From: Clostridia bacterium
Lineage (GTDB): Bacteria > Bacillota > Peptococcia > DRI-13 > UBA5745
Reading direction: 5' to 3'
Assembly (NCBI GenBank): GCA_018434325.1
Contig: JAHDPO010000034.1
Coordinates: 1 to 51,184, forward strand
DNA length: 51,184 nt
Part shown: in pieces, positions 8,126 to 18,496 of the stretch
How positions within the stretch are numbered: the first letter of the stretch is position 1
How the letters are laid out: each line of letters opens with the position of its first letter
Notes under the pieces: generated by a model
The model's database searches: none
What the model was told of the DNA's origin: nothing
The model's input: only the letters and a program-made list of their open reading frames with translations
Position numbers and translations under genes: made by a program

Positions 8126-8917
8126 ATGCGCAAGCCGATTTTAGCCGCTAACTGGAAAATGTACAAAACCGCAGCCGAGGCGAAGGAGTTTGCCGATCAA
8201 TTGTTGTCTTATTTGCAGGAGGGAGCCTCGCTGAAGCAGCCCATACAGGAGCAAGTGGAAATCTTGGTTTGCCCTCCTTTCACCGCCTTGTCTGCTTTTG
8301 CGGCAGCCACGCAAGGCACGGCCGTGGCCGTTGGCGGTCAGAATCTCTACCCCCGCAAAGAGGGGGCATTCACCGGAGAGGTTTCGCCTTTAATGCTGAA
8401 AGCCGAAGGCGCTTCCTATGTGATCATCGGTCATTCTGAACGCCGCCAGATCCTGGGAGAGGCGGACGAATTGCTGAACGAAAAAGTCAAAGCCGCCCTG
8501 GAATACGGCTTAAAGCCTATTCTTTGCGTAGGCGAAACCTTGGAGCAGCGCCGGCGGGGAGAAACAGCCGACTTCTGCCGGGGCCAGCTGGCAGCCGCTC
8601 TGGCGGGTTTGGATCAGGCAGTCTGTGATACTTTAGTGGTAGCCTATGAGCCGATTTGGGCCATCGGCACCGGTGAGAGCGCCAGCCCTCAGGACGCTCA
8701 GGAAACCATTGCCCTGCTGCGGCAGTGGCTGGCAGAGGCTTACGGCCCGGCGGCAGCGGCGAAAGTCCGCATCCAATACGGCGGCAGCGTGAAGCCGGAA
8801 AATGTGGCCGGCTATCTGGCCATGCCGGACATCGATGGAGCGCTGATCGGCGGCGCCGGCCTCCAGGCTTCCTCCTTCTGGAAAATGCTGCAGGCTGCGG
8901 CTGACCTGGGAGTCTGA
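8126..8917 (+). CDS. tpiA: Triosephosphate isomerase
   Basis: 263 residues. The TIM-barrel active site is complete: ANWKM (Lys), GHSERR (His) and YEPIWAIGTG (catalytic Glu, loop 6); YGGSVKPEN binds the phosphate. A few extra residues after helix 1 (SLKQPIQEQ) explain the length above the usual 250. GAGGAGGG precedes the chosen ATG; an upstream ATG at 8108 overlaps that ribosome binding site and is unlikely. gpmI and eno, often next in this operon, are absent. Confidence 0.95.
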   Translation: MRKPILAANWKMYKTAAEAKEFADQLLSYLQEGASLKQPIQEQVEILVCPPFTALSAFAAATQGTAVAVGGQNLYPRKEGAFTGEVSPLMLKAEGASYVIIGHSERRQILGEADELLNEKVKAALEYGLKPILCVGETLEQRRRGETADFCRGQLAAALAGLDQAVCDTLVVAYEPIWAIGTGESASPQDAQETIALLRQWLAEAYGPAAAAKVRIQYGGSVKPENVAGYLAMPDIDGALIGGAGLQASSFWKMLQAAADLGV

Positions 8918-8956
8918 AGCATTAATCAATCTCCCTTGCGGAGGAATAAGAAGTCT

Positions 8957-8991
8957 CAAGACACTTCGCAAGTGATCCAAGAAGTGTCTTG
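8957..8991 (+). promoter_or_regulatory. Perfect 11-bp hairpin between tpiA and secG
   Basis: CAAGACACTTC and GAAGTGTCTTG flank a 13-base loop. No T-run follows, so it is not a standard terminator. It could limit readthrough, stabilise mRNA ends, or bind a regulator upstream of secG. Confidence 0.5.
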
Positions 8992-9061
8992 TAACCACTC
9001 ATGCCATGTGATAAAATACATCTGTTACTCATCTTGCAATGTAAGGAGGCTTAAAGGAACA

Positions 9062-9283
9062 ATGAAGACTTTTATACTGGTGCTGCAGATCATTTCTTGT
9101 ATTGGTTTGATTGCCACGGTGCTGTTGCAGTCCGGCAGTACGGCAGGCTTAGGCAGCATAACCGGCGGCGCTGAGACGCTGTTTGGCGGCAATAAAAAAG
9201 GTATGGACGAGCTGCTGAAGAAAATTTCCACCGGCTGTGCCGTAGGATTCTTGGTATTGACGTTGATTTTATGCATGCTATAA
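9062..9283 (+). CDS. secG: Preprotein translocase subunit SecG
   Basis: 73 residues with two transmembrane helices (residues about 3-20 and 52-72) around the conserved Gly/Ser-rich loop LLQSGSTAGLGSITGGAETLFG. SecG is a small SecYEG partner that aids protein export. Its place after tpi is the common Bacillota arrangement, where it follows the glycolytic operon. AAGGAGG lies 12 bases upstream, a rather long spacing. Confidence 0.93.
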   Translation: MKTFILVLQIISCIGLIATVLLQSGSTAGLGSITGGAETLFGGNKKGMDELLKKISTGCAVGFLVLTLILCML

Positions 9284-9304
9284 ATTTTGCTGCATGCTAT
9301 AAAT
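9272..9304. repeat. 14-bp direct duplication across the secG stop
   Basis: TGCATGCTATAAAT at 9272-9285 holds the last secG codons and stop, and recurs exactly at 9291-9304. Confidence 0.7.
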
Positions 9305-9370
9305 GATGGATATCAATGGGGCGTTGGCTAAAACCGGCGTCTTAAAGAATTTAAGGAGGAGAAATACATC

Positions 9371-11386
9371 ATGGATTCACAATTGATTGTGATTGGTGGT
9401 TGTACTGGTGTTTTGGCATTATTATTCGCTTTTTATCTGACCAGTAAAATCACCAAAATGGATGCCGGCACGGACAGAATGAAAGAAATCGCTGCCGCCA
9501 TTCATGAAGGGGCTATGGCTTTTCTTTTCAGGGAGTACAAAACCTTGGTGATCTTTGTGGTTGCCGTGGCTGTGGCTATCACCGTAGTAGGCTTTATGAC
9601 TCCGGGAGCAGACAGCCTGCAGCCTTCCACGGCCGTTGCTTTTATTATCGGAGCGATTTGTTCGGTAGCTGCCGGTTATATTGGCATGAATGTTGCTACC
9701 AAGGCCAACGTGCGCACTGCCGCCGCTGCCCGCAAGGATGCCAACTCCGCATTGAATGTAGCCTTTTCCGGCGGCGCCGTTATGGGTATGGCCGTGGTAG
9801 GGCTTGGTTTAATCGGTTTAAGCATTGTCTGCCTGCTTTTTGATAATCCCAGCGTTATCAACGGTTTTGCTCTGGGCGCCAGTTCCATCGCTTTGTTTGC
9901 CCGGGTAGGCGGCGGCATTTACACCAAGGCTGCCGACGTAGGCGCCGATCTGGTAGGTAAAGTCGAAGCCGGTATCCCTGAGGATGATCCCAGAAATCCC
10001 GCGGTTATTGCCGACAACGTAGGCGACAACGTCGGCGACGTAGCCGGCATGGGCGCTGACTTGTTTGAATCTTATTGCGGATCGATCATTGCCGCTATGG
10101 CTTTGGCCGCCTCCATGAATTATGGCTCCGGCGCCCTGATCCTGCCCTTTATGATCGCCGCTGCCGGTATCGTTGCCTGCATCATCGGCTCTTTCTTCGT
10201 CAAAAGCAACGACAGCAGCAAAGCTGCCCGGGCATTAAATACCGGTGAGATGGTAGCAGCCGTCATCACCTTCGTGGCTATTTATTTCCTGTGCAATATG
10301 TTCTTAAAAGACAATACCTATATCAGCGCTTTCGGCACCTTTATCGCCTGCGTGGTGGGTCTGGTAGCCGGCGTGCTCATTGGTAAAATTACCGAATATT
10401 ATACCTCCGGCGATTACAAACCCGTTCAGGAAATTGCCAGATCTTCTCAAACCGGCACGGCCACCAACATCATTTCCGGTTTGGCCCAAGGCATGATGTC
10501 CACTGCATTGCCGGTTATCTGCGTTGTAGCCGCTATTATTTTATCCTATAAGTTTGCCGGCCTTTACGGTATTGCTATTTCTGCTGTGGGCATGCTGTCC
10601 ACCACCGGCATGGTAGTAGCCGTAGACGCTTACGGCCCCGTGGCCGATAATGCCGGCGGTATTGCCGAGATGGCCGGTCTGGATGAGAGCGTCCGTAAAA
10701 TTACCGATACTCTGGATGCCGTGGGCAACACCACTGCTGCCGTCGGCAAAGGCTTTGCTATCGGTTCTGCCGCTCTCACAGCTTTGGCCCTTTTCTCCGC
10801 TTATACTCAGGCTGTTGGTATGGAAGTAGCCGACATGTCTCTGATGGTTCCCATGGTGGTGGCCGGCCTCTTCATTGGCGCCATGCTGCCTTACCTGTTC
10901 TCCGCTATGACCATGTCGGCGGTGAGCCGGGCCGCCGGTCAGATGATCGAGGAAGTCCGCCGCCAGTTCCGTACCATCCCCGGCATCATGGAAGGTACCG
11001 GCAAGCCGGATTACGCTACTTGCGTCAGCATCAGCACCGCCGCTGCCATTAAAGAAATGATTATCCCCGGCGTTATGGCCGTTGTGGTGCCTTTGGTAGT
11101 AGGTCTTTTCTTAGGCAAGGAAGCTCTGGGCGGTTTGCTGGCCGGTGCTACTGCTTCCGGTTTTATTCTGGCTGTTATGATGGCTAATGCCGGCGGCGCC
11201 TGGGATAATGCCAAAAAGTACATCGAAGGCGGCAATTACGGCGGCAAGGGCTCCGAAGCTCATGCGGCTGCCGTTAACGGCGACACCGTAGGCGATCCTT
11301 TCAAAGATACCTCCGGCCCCTCCATCAATATTTTGATCAAGCTGATGACCATCGTGGCCTTGGTTTTTGCTCCGCTGTTTTCTTGA
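9371..11386 (+). CDS. hppA: K+-dependent membrane-bound pyrophosphatase (H+ or Na+ pump)
   Basis: 671 residues, about 16 membrane helices. It couples PPi hydrolysis to ion export. The catalytic signature [11 protein letters not shown] (around residue 190), [20 protein letters not shown] and the C-terminal acidic motif are intact. GNTTAA near residue 455 carries Ala where K+-independent enzymes have Lys (GNTTKA), placing it in the K+-dependent class. That class includes both Na+ and H+ pumps, and I cannot decide which from the text alone. AAGGAGG precedes the ATG. It lies 87 bp after secG and probably shares its transcript. Confidence 0.95.
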   Translation: MDSQLIVIGGCTGVLALLFAFYLTSKITKMDAGTDRMKEIAAAIHEGAMAFLFREYKTLVIFVVAVAVAITVVGFMTPGADSLQPSTAVAFIIGAICSVAAGYIGMNVATKANVRTAAAARKDANSALNVAFSGGAVMGMAVVGLGLIGLSIVCLLFDNPSVINGFALGASSIALFARVGGGIYTKAADVGADLVGKVEAGIPEDDPRNPAVIADNVGDNVGDVAGMGADLFESYCGSIIAAMALAASMNYGSGALILPFMIAAAGIVACIIGSFFVKSNDSSKAARALNTGEMVAAVITFVAIYFLCNMFLKDNTYISAFGTFIACVVGLVAGVLIGKITEYYTSGDYKPVQEIARSSQTGTATNIISGLAQGMMSTALPVICVVAAIILSYKFAGLYGIAISAVGMLSTTGMVVAVDAYGPVADNAGGIAEMAGLDESVRKITDTLDAVGNTTAAVGKGFAIGSAALTALALFSAYTQAVGMEVADMSLMVPMVVAGLFIGAMLPYLFSAMTMSAVSRAAGQMIEEVRRQFRTIPGIMEGTGKPDYATCVSISTAAAIKEMIIPGVMAVVVPLVVGLFLGKEALGGLLAGATASGFILAVMMANAGGAWDNAKKYIEGGNYGGKGSEAHAAAVNGDTVGDPFKDTSGPSINILIKLMTIVALVFAPLFS

Positions 11387-11411
11387 TTTCGTATAGGACA
11401 AGGACTTTGTC

Positions 11412-11603
11412 ATGAAGGAAAAGTACAATATTTTCGGCACTATAGGCGTATTGCTTTACGTGGTCTACACTTTGGTCAACCGGTTTGTCCGGCCGATACC
11501 GGATAAGATCGCCATCCCCTTGATTCTCATTGCCATCGCTTTGGTGGTGGTGTCCGTTATCAAAACCGGCAGGATCTGGGGCGGCAATAAGCGCAAGCGC
11601 TGA
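11412..11603 (+). CDS. Small two-helix membrane protein of unknown function
   Basis: 63 residues. Two hydrophobic segments (about 8-25 and 33-50) are joined by a short PIPDKIA turn, with a basic tail NKRKR that by the positive-inside rule should face the cytoplasm. I do not recognise the family. It starts 26 bp after hppA with only a weak ribosome binding site (AAGGACTT) and is followed by a terminator, so it is probably the last gene of the operon. The reading is plausible because it fills the space exactly and has membrane-protein composition. Confidence 0.6.
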   Translation: MKEKYNIFGTIGVLLYVVYTLVNRFVRPIPDKIAIPLILIAIALVVVSVIKTGRIWGGNKRKR

Positions 11604-11634
11604 GGGTGCAGTCATAAGGGTAAATAAATAGATA

Positions 11635-11670
11635 AAAAGGGAGGGCATTGCTGCTCTCCCTTTTGTTTTA
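11635..11670 (+). terminator. Terminator of the glycolysis/hppA operon
   Basis: AAAAGGGAG pairs with CTCCCTTTT, followed by GTTTT. The upstream A-run makes it potentially bidirectional. Confidence 0.8.
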
Positions 11671-11769
11671 ACTTGACTTATTTTTGAAAATATCGGCGGC
11701 CCTCTGTATTACATTTCGGAGATATAGTATAATAATCAATATACAGCTTTAATCAGAGTAAATTTATAA

Positions 11770-12795
<1,026 letters not shown>

Positions 12796-12948
12796 AGCGA
12801 AGGCAGTAGCTGAAGCTGAAAGAAAAAGCAGAGACCAAAGCAATAGCTTAAACGCGGGCCAAGGCTGAACGTATAGTCAAGGCAGAAGCAGCGGCAAGGC
12901 CTTAGCCGACAAGCAAAAACAAAGTAATAAACAAAGCAATAAACCAGG

Positions 12949-12997
12949 GGCTATCTCAAATTGGTTTTTAAAAAACCAATTTGAGATAGCCTTTTTT
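12949..12997 (+). terminator. Very long perfect terminator hairpin
   Basis: A 21-bp perfect stem (GGCTATCTCAAATTGGTTTTT with its complement) around a single-base turn, then six T. The 150 bp between gapA and the hairpin are purine-rich, with degenerate AAAGCAATA-like repeats and no credible gene. Confidence 0.9.
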
Positions 12998-13023
12998 GCA
13001 TCATTGCTAACGATAATGGCTGC

Positions 13024-13195
13024 TGCTCAAATTTGCAGCTTTTACACCTTCATGGGGCAGCTAACTTCTCAAATTCGCGGGTTTAAAGGGTCAAACCACT
13101 TTTGTGGGGGATTTGGAACCGATTTTAACCTAAAAAGGGAATATAGATGTTGTTTTTACAACAAAATGAGGTGTAAAATCTGCAATTTTGCACAA
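13024..13195. repeat. Intergenic inverted-repeat element (diverged copy)
   Basis: Left end TGCTCAAATTTGCAGCTTTTACACCT is mirrored by AGGTGTAAAATCTGCAATTTTGCAC on the right, about 172 bp overall. The core CAAATTTGCAG...TTTACAC is shared with the elements at 22868, 23101, 45558 and 45918. No reading frame is present. Sequence from 13196 to 13337 shows nothing recognisable. Confidence 0.6.
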
Positions 13196-13337
13196 AGGGA
13201 GTACGCCTTAAACGTACAGTTTTGACCATAGCCTGACCCTGGACTATATGGGCTTATCAAAATGAGACAGTCTCTTTTTGCATTCGCTGACCCATCCGGT
13301 ATCCGGATTTCGCACATTTGAAGGCGCAGATTCCGCC

Positions 13338-13366
13338 TTGCTTTTTTTGACCATCTTTGATATAAT
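13338..13366 (+). promoter_or_regulatory. ctsR promoter with overlapping CtsR operator
   Basis: TTGCTT-17 bp-TATAAT forms the promoter. Within the spacer, on the minus strand, TATCAAA-GAT-GGTCAAA fits the CtsR heptad consensus (GGTCAAA-NAN-RGTCAAA) with two mismatches in the first heptad. It overlaps the -10, so CtsR binding should block transcription of ctsR-clpC, giving autoregulated heat-shock control. Confidence 0.75.
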
Positions 13367-13399
13367 GACTCCAATGTCAGGAAAGGTCAGGTGATACCT

Positions 13400-13867
13400 A
13401 TGGTCAGAAGTTTGGCCGGACAAATTGAAGAATACCTGAAGGAGCTGCTGGAAGCTCAGGATTTTATTGAGCTGCAGCGCAGCCAGCTGGCAGAGATTTT
13501 TCGTTGTGTGCCTTCTCAGATCAATTATGTGTTAAGTACCCGTTTCACCCCTACCCAAGGCTATATTGTGGAAAGCCGGCGGGGGGGCGGCGGTTATTTG
13601 AAGATAGTCAAATTGTCCTGGGATGATTTATCCGCCGATAATATGGACGCTTTTCCCGCCAAGGATGAGGGAATCGGCCAGGGCGAGGCGGAGGGCATGC
13701 TGCGCAGGCTGCAGGAAGAGGGAATTATTACCGATAGGGAGTTCTTGCTGCTGCGGGCAATGCTTGACCGCCAGGTTTTGGCCGGCAACCGGCAGGAGCA
13801 AGATCAGTTAAGGGCCCGGCTGTTATTGACAGCCATCAACACATTGTTTCGTCTCGATGCCCAGTAG
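13400..13867 (+). CDS. ctsR: Heat-shock transcriptional repressor CtsR
   Basis: 155 residues. The N-terminal winged helix-turn-helix contains the Gly-rich wing SRRGGGGYLKIV, which senses temperature in Bacillus. The C-terminal dimerisation helices follow (residues 85-150). CtsR represses clp genes in low-GC Gram-positives, and the operator is visible just upstream. I chose ATG 13400 after AGGTGAT; a GTG at 13391 is the alternative. In Bacillus CtsR is inactivated and degraded with the help of McsA and McsB, whose genes normally sit between ctsR and clpC; here the next gene is clpC directly. Confidence 0.93.
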   Translation: MVRSLAGQIEEYLKELLEAQDFIELQRSQLAEIFRCVPSQINYVLSTRFTPTQGYIVESRRGGGGYLKIVKLSWDDLSADNMDAFPAKDEGIGQGEAEGMLRRLQEEGIITDREFLLLRAMLDRQVLAGNRQEQDQLRARLLLTAINTLFRLDAQ

Positions 13868-14101
13868 TAATCAAAAGCATATCAGCTATGGCAAACCTTC
13901 AGAAAATAAAAATGGAGTTTTGGATAGAATAGAGGGAAATCAAAGATCGCATTAGGAATGCGCAATTGGAGTATGCAATTGAAAAACGTAATACGCAAAT
14001 GAAAGACGCAGCAGGAATACAATAAAAACGTGACCGGAAAAACCAGTGCTTTTAGGAGTTACAGAGTGCGGGGGCAGAATCCGGGGAAAGTGGGGATAAT
14101 T

Positions 14102-16984
14102 ATGTTTCAAGGATATACGGAAAGAGCCCGCTGGCTGGTAACCCAAGGAGCGGCGGAGGAAGCCCGCCGTCTCGGCCAAAGCGGCGTAGGTACAGATCAT
14201 TTGTTATTGGCAATCAGCAGAGAAAAAGGCACCGTGGCCGCCCATGTGCTCCAGGAGTGCAAGGTGGACTACGCCGGTTTGCGCCGGGTGATCAACGATA
14301 TGTCGCCCCAGGAAAAAGCCAATGTGGGTTTTCTCTACATGACGCCGCGGCTGAAAATGCTGGTGGAACGGGCCCGCAATGAAGCCCAGCGCCTGAATAT
14401 GTCTTATGTAGGCAGCGAGCATCTTCTGCTGGCCCTGGCTCAGGAAGAAGAGGGCATTGCCCTGCAAGCCCTGGCTGATTTGGGCCTTAGCCCCGACGGT
14501 CTGCGCAAAGCCGTGCTCATGGCTTTAGGTGGCCAAAACGGCTCCGATACCTTGGCCGGCAAAAGCGGCGGACGGGAAAGCAGCACCCCGAATCTGGACG
14601 ATTACGGCCGGGATTTAACGGAGCTGTGCCGTCAGGGTAAGATCGACCCGGTAATCGGACGGGAAAAGGAAATTCAGCGGGTAATCCAGATTACTTGCCG
14701 CCGGACAAAAAATAATCCGGTGCTGCTGGGCGAACCGGGGGTAGGCAAGACCGCCATTGTAGAAGGCCTGGCCGCCAGCATCGTCAAGGGAGACGTGCCG
14801 GAAGCCATTAAGAAAAAACGGGTGGTTGCCCTGGATATGGCCTCTTTGGTAGCCGGCTCCAAGTATCGGGGAGATTTTGAGGAACGGCTGAAAAAGGTCA
14901 TGGACGAAATCCGTTCCTCCGGCAATATTATTTTGTTCATCGATGAAATGCATACGCTAATCGGCGCCGGCGCCGCCGAGGGGGCTATTGATGCCGCCAA
15001 TATTCTGAAACCGGCTCTGGCTCGGGGCGAGCTCCAGGCCATCGGCGCCACCACCTTGGATGAATTCCGCAAGCATGTGGAAAAAGATCCTGCTTTAGAG
15101 CGCCGTTTCCAACCGGTAATGGTGGAAGAGCCGACAAAAGAGGATGCGTTGAAAATTTTGCAGGGCTTGCGGCCTCTGTACGAGACTTTCCACCAGGTTT
15201 CCATTCAGGACGATGCCCTTGATGCTGCCATCAAAATGTCGGATCGCTACATTACCGACCGTTTCCTGCCGGATAAGGCCATCGATCTCATCGACGAGGC
15301 GGCCTCCAAGGTACGGCTTCGCTGCAATACCATGCCGCCGGAAATCCAGGAGCGGGAAAAGAAGCTGGAGCAGCTGAAGGCGGCCAAAGAAGCGGCCATT
15401 ATTGAGCAGGATTACATTAAAGCCGGCCAGCTGCGGCAAGAGGAGATCCAGCTGCAAAAAGAAGTCGAAAATTGGCAGACCAATTGGGATAAATACCGGC
15501 AGCAGCAAGGCAATCAGGTGACCAGAGAGGATATTGCCAATGTGGTATCCCTCTGGACGGGTATTCCCACCAATCAAATTGCCCAGGAGGATGCTAAGCG
15601 GCTTCTGGATCTGGAAAAAATTCTCCATAACCGGGTCATCGGCCAGGATGAGGCAGTGACGGCGATTGCCAAGGCGATTCGTCGCTCCGGCGCCGGGTTG
15701 CGAGATCCCCGCCGGCCTATCGGCAGCTTCATCTTTGCCGGCCCCACCGGCGTAGGTAAGACGGAGCTGGCTAAGGCTATTGCCCAGGCCATGTTTGGCG
15801 ACGAAAATGCCATGATCCGCCTGGATATGTCGGAGTATATGGAGAAGCATACCGTTTCCCGGATGCTGGGGGCCCCTCCCGGCTACATCGGCCACGATGA
15901 GGGGGGACAGCTGACGGAGGCGGTGCGGCGGCGGCCTTACACCGTGATCTTGCTGGATGAGATCGAAAAGGCTCATCCCGATGTGTTCAATACGTTGCTG
16001 CAGGTTCTGGAGGATGGCCGGCTGACGGATTCCAAGGGCCGAACCGTCAATTGCCGCAATGCCATTTTAATCATGACGTCCAATGTGGGCGCTGCTACGC
16101 TGCGCAAAGAAAAAAGCCTTGGCTTCGTGACGGCTACCGATGCCTCCGGCGAATATAAAAGGATGAAATCTCAGGTGCTGGGTGAGGTCAAGAAGGCCTT
16201 TAAGCCGGAGTTTCTCAATCGTCTCGACGAAATCATCGTTTTCCACAGCCTGGAAGATGAGGAGCTGCAATCCATCGTTAATCTGATGCTGGACCAATTG
16301 TCCAAACGGCTGGAAGAGCAGGAGATCAAGATGGAGTTCGGCCCCGCCCTGCGCCAGCATCTGGTGCGGGAAGGCAAGGATCCCATGTATGGCGCTCGTC
16401 CTTTGCGCCGGGCTATTCAGCGCATTGTGGAGGATGAGCTGTCGGAAAAACGGCTTCTGGGCGAGCTGGAGCCGAAGACCGGTTACCTGGCTGAATGGGA
16501 AGGCGAAGACGGCCGGCTGGTGCTGACGGTGGAGACGAAGGAGACGCCGAAGATGCGGATGCTGACGGAGGAGCCCGAAAACGGCGGCAGCGGCGATGGC
16601 GAAGGCGGCAATGAAGGCGGCGACGGCGGGATTGTCGGCAGCGGCGATGGCCGCGGCAACGGGACTGAGCCGGGGGATGCAATAGAAGCAAAGCCGAAGA
16701 AAGCAGCAGCTAAGGCTGCCGGTAAAACCGCTGCTAATGCAGGGGCGAAAGCCGGAGCCAAGACGAGTGCCAAGTCAGGGGCGAAAGCGGGAACCAAAAC
16801 AGGCTCTAAAGCCGATGCTAAGACCGTCAAAACTGCCAAATCCGGCGCCGAAAAAGCTGCCGCTGCCAAGGGCGCTGTTGAGCCCCGGCAAGCGCGGCAA
16901 CCCAAACAGCCCGGGCAACCCAAACAGCCCGGGCAGCCCAGGCAGCCCAGGCAAACGAAAAAAACCATTCAGCCAGAATCCTGA
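14102..16984 (+). CDS. clpC: ClpC AAA+ unfoldase with long low-complexity tail
   Basis: 960 residues versus about 810-850 for the family. The N-domain has two Clp repeats (residues 1-145). The first AAA+ module has Walker A GEPGVGKT near residue 210. A coiled-coil/UVR middle region lies at about 417-456. The second AAA+ module has GPTGVGKT near residue 546, then the D2-small domain. Partnered with ClpP it degrades misfolded and tagged proteins. From about residue 815 the conserved protein is over: a Gly/Asp/Glu-rich stretch, an Ala/Lys-rich histone-like stretch, and Pro/Gln/Lys repeats (QPKQPGQ) follow. The start follows GTGGGGA and matches the conserved MFQGYTERA. Confidence 0.95.
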   Translation: MFQGYTERARWLVTQGAAEEARRLGQSGVGTDHLLLAISREKGTVAAHVLQECKVDYAGLRRVINDMSPQEKANVGFLYMTPRLKMLVERARNEAQRLNMSYVGSEHLLLALAQEEEGIALQALADLGLSPDGLRKAVLMALGGQNGSDTLAGKSGGRESSTPNLDDYGRDLTELCRQGKIDPVIGREKEIQRVIQITCRRTKNNPVLLGEPGVGKTAIVEGLAASIVKGDVPEAIKKKRVVALDMASLVAGSKYRGDFEERLKKVMDEIRSSGNIILFIDEMHTLIGAGAAEGAIDAANILKPALARGELQAIGATTLDEFRKHVEKDPALERRFQPVMVEEPTKEDALKILQGLRPLYETFHQVSIQDDALDAAIKMSDRYITDRFLPDKAIDLIDEAASKVRLRCNTMPPEIQEREKKLEQLKAAKEAAIIEQDYIKAGQLRQEEIQLQKEVENWQTNWDKYRQQQGNQVTREDIANVVSLWTGIPTNQIAQEDAKRLLDLEKILHNRVIGQDEAVTAIAKAIRRSGAGLRDPRRPIGSFIFAGPTGVGKTELAKAIAQAMFGDENAMIRLDMSEYMEKHTVSRMLGAPPGYIGHDEGGQLTEAVRRRPYTVILLDEIEKAHPDVFNTLLQVLEDGRLTDSKGRTVNCRNAILIMTSNVGAATLRKEKSLGFVTATDASGEYKRMKSQVLGEVKKAFKPEFLNRLDEIIVFHSLEDEELQSIVNLMLDQLSKRLEEQEIKMEFGPALRQHLVREGKDPMYGARPLRRAIQRIVEDELSEKRLLGELEPKTGYLAEWEGEDGRLVLTVETKETPKMRMLTEEPENGGSGDGEGGNEGGDGGIVGSGDGRGNGTEPGDAIEAKPKKAAAKAAGKTAANAGAKAGAKTSAKSGAKAGTKTGSKADAKTVKTAKSGAEKAAAAKGAVEPRQARQPKQPGQPKQPGQPRQPRQTKKTIQPES

Positions 16985-17002
16985 TAAAACGGAGCAGTGT
17001 CA

Positions 17003-18382
17003 ATGAAAGTAAAAACGAAGTATGTCTGCAGTGATTGCGGCTATACCAGCGTAGGCTGGCTGGGCCGTTGCAGCCAATGCGGCGCCTGGGACACCATGGA
17101 GCAAAAGATAGATGCGGAGCCGGCTAAGGTCAGCGCCAGCCATCAACAGCGGCGGCGGCCGGCCATGGCTCCTCAGCAGGAGGGACCCCAGCCGGTGGAA
17201 GCCATTGATAATCTGGCTATCAATCGGATGGATCTTGGTTTGGCGGAGCTAAATCGCGTACTGGGGGGCGGGCTGGTGCCCGGCTCCCTGGTGCTTTTAG
17301 CCGGCGACCCTGGCATCGGCAAATCCACCTTGCTTTTGCAGGCTGCCTCCAAGGCGGCGGCTTCAGGCCGGCAGGTCTGGTATATTACCGGCGAAGAATC
17401 GGTACAGCAAGTAAAGCTGAGGGCCAGCCGCATGGGCTGTAACCCGGCCAGCTTGTGGCTCTGGGCCCAAACGGATCTGGAAGCCATTTTGGCACAGCTG
17501 GAAAACCAGCAGCCGGATTTAGTGATCGTTGATTCCATTCAGACAATGTATGCCCCTGATTTGGACTCCAGCCCCGGCAGTCTGGTGCAAATCCGGGAGT
17601 GTACGGCCAGACTGGGCGCCTTGGCTAAAACCGTCCATCTGCCGGTAATGCTGGTGGGCCATGTGACGAAAGAAGGCAGTATCGCCGGACCCAGAGTATT
17701 GGAGCATATGGTGGATACGGTTCTTTATTTTGAAGGTGAGCGCCACTATCCTTACCGGATATTGCGGACGGTAAAAAACCGTTTCGGCTCTACTTTTGAG
17801 ATCGGTGTTTTTGAGATGGGCGATGAGGGGCTGACGGAGGTGCTGAATCCTTCTTTGGCATTTTTAGCCGACCGGCCGACTGCGGCGCCGGGTTCGGCAG
17901 TGGCTGCCTGTATGGAAGGCAGCCGGCCTCTTTTGGCGGAAGTTCAGGCATTGGTCAGCAATTCCAGCCTGGCCCAGCCCCGCCGGGTGGTAACGGGAGC
18001 GGATTACAACCGGGTCAATATGATTTTGGCGGTTCTGGAAAAGCGCACCGGCTTGAGGCTGGGCAATCAGGATGCTTTCGTTAATATTACCGGTGGTATC
18101 CGGCTGCAGGAGCCGGCCATGGATCTGGCCATTGCGGTGGCGGTGGCCTCCAGCTTCAAAAATAAACCGCTCAAGGAAAAAATGGCGGTAATGGGTGAGG
18201 TGGGCTTGGCCGGCGAGGTGCGGCCGGTGGCCTATCCGGAGAAGCGGGCTCAGGAAGCGGAGAAGCTGGGCATGACCCGTCTGCTGGCGCCCAAAGGCAC
18301 CAAAAACAAAGTCCGCAACAGCGGTATTGAGATATTGGAGGCAGGCACGCTGATCGAATTGCTGGATCTGGCTTTGCATTAG
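17003..18382 (+). CDS. radA: DNA repair ATPase RadA
   Basis: 459 residues. An N-terminal C4 zinc finger (CSDCG...CSQCG) comes first, then the RecA-like core with Walker A GDPGIGKST (around residue 97) and the RadA-specific KNRFG motif (around residue 255). The C-terminal Lon-protease-like domain lacks the catalytic dyad context expected of a protease. RadA drives branch migration of recombination intermediates as a DnaB-like helicase. Its place after clpC is typical for Bacillota. ATG 17003 is preferred over GTG 16997, because GGAG at 16991 gives normal spacing to the former. Confidence 0.95.
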   Translation: MKVKTKYVCSDCGYTSVGWLGRCSQCGAWDTMEQKIDAEPAKVSASHQQRRRPAMAPQQEGPQPVEAIDNLAINRMDLGLAELNRVLGGGLVPGSLVLLAGDPGIGKSTLLLQAASKAAASGRQVWYITGEESVQQVKLRASRMGCNPASLWLWAQTDLEAILAQLENQQPDLVIVDSIQTMYAPDLDSSPGSLVQIRECTARLGALAKTVHLPVMLVGHVTKEGSIAGPRVLEHMVDTVLYFEGERHYPYRILRTVKNRFGSTFEIGVFEMGDEGLTEVLNPSLAFLADRPTAAPGSAVAACMEGSRPLLAEVQALVSNSSLAQPRRVVTGADYNRVNMILAVLEKRTGLRLGNQDAFVNITGGIRLQEPAMDLAIAVAVASSFKNKPLKEKMAVMGEVGLAGEVRPVAYPEKRAQEAEKLGMTRLLAPKGTKNKVRNSGIEILEAGTLIELLDLALH

Positions 18383-18406
18383 GACTTTTCTGTATATTCG
18401 AGATTT

Positions 18407-18441
18407 AAAAAGCCGTAGGACTGCGAAGTCCCACGGCTTTT
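18407..18441. terminator. Bidirectional terminator between radA and the minus-strand gene
   Basis: AAAAGCCGT.GGAC pairs with GTCC.ACGGCTTTT. A and T runs on both sides serve the convergent genes radA and the gene at 18497. Confidence 0.85.
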
Positions 18442-18496
18442 GTCAAAGCTGAGATATGATTATTGTCTAAATTTGTCAGCGGTGCAAACCGGATGA

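Noticed and set aside
16483-16968. Long minus-strand open frame opposite the clpC tail
   Set aside because: It is the antisense of a repetitive GC-rich tail; Pro/Ala/Ser runs are expected and no start site is present.
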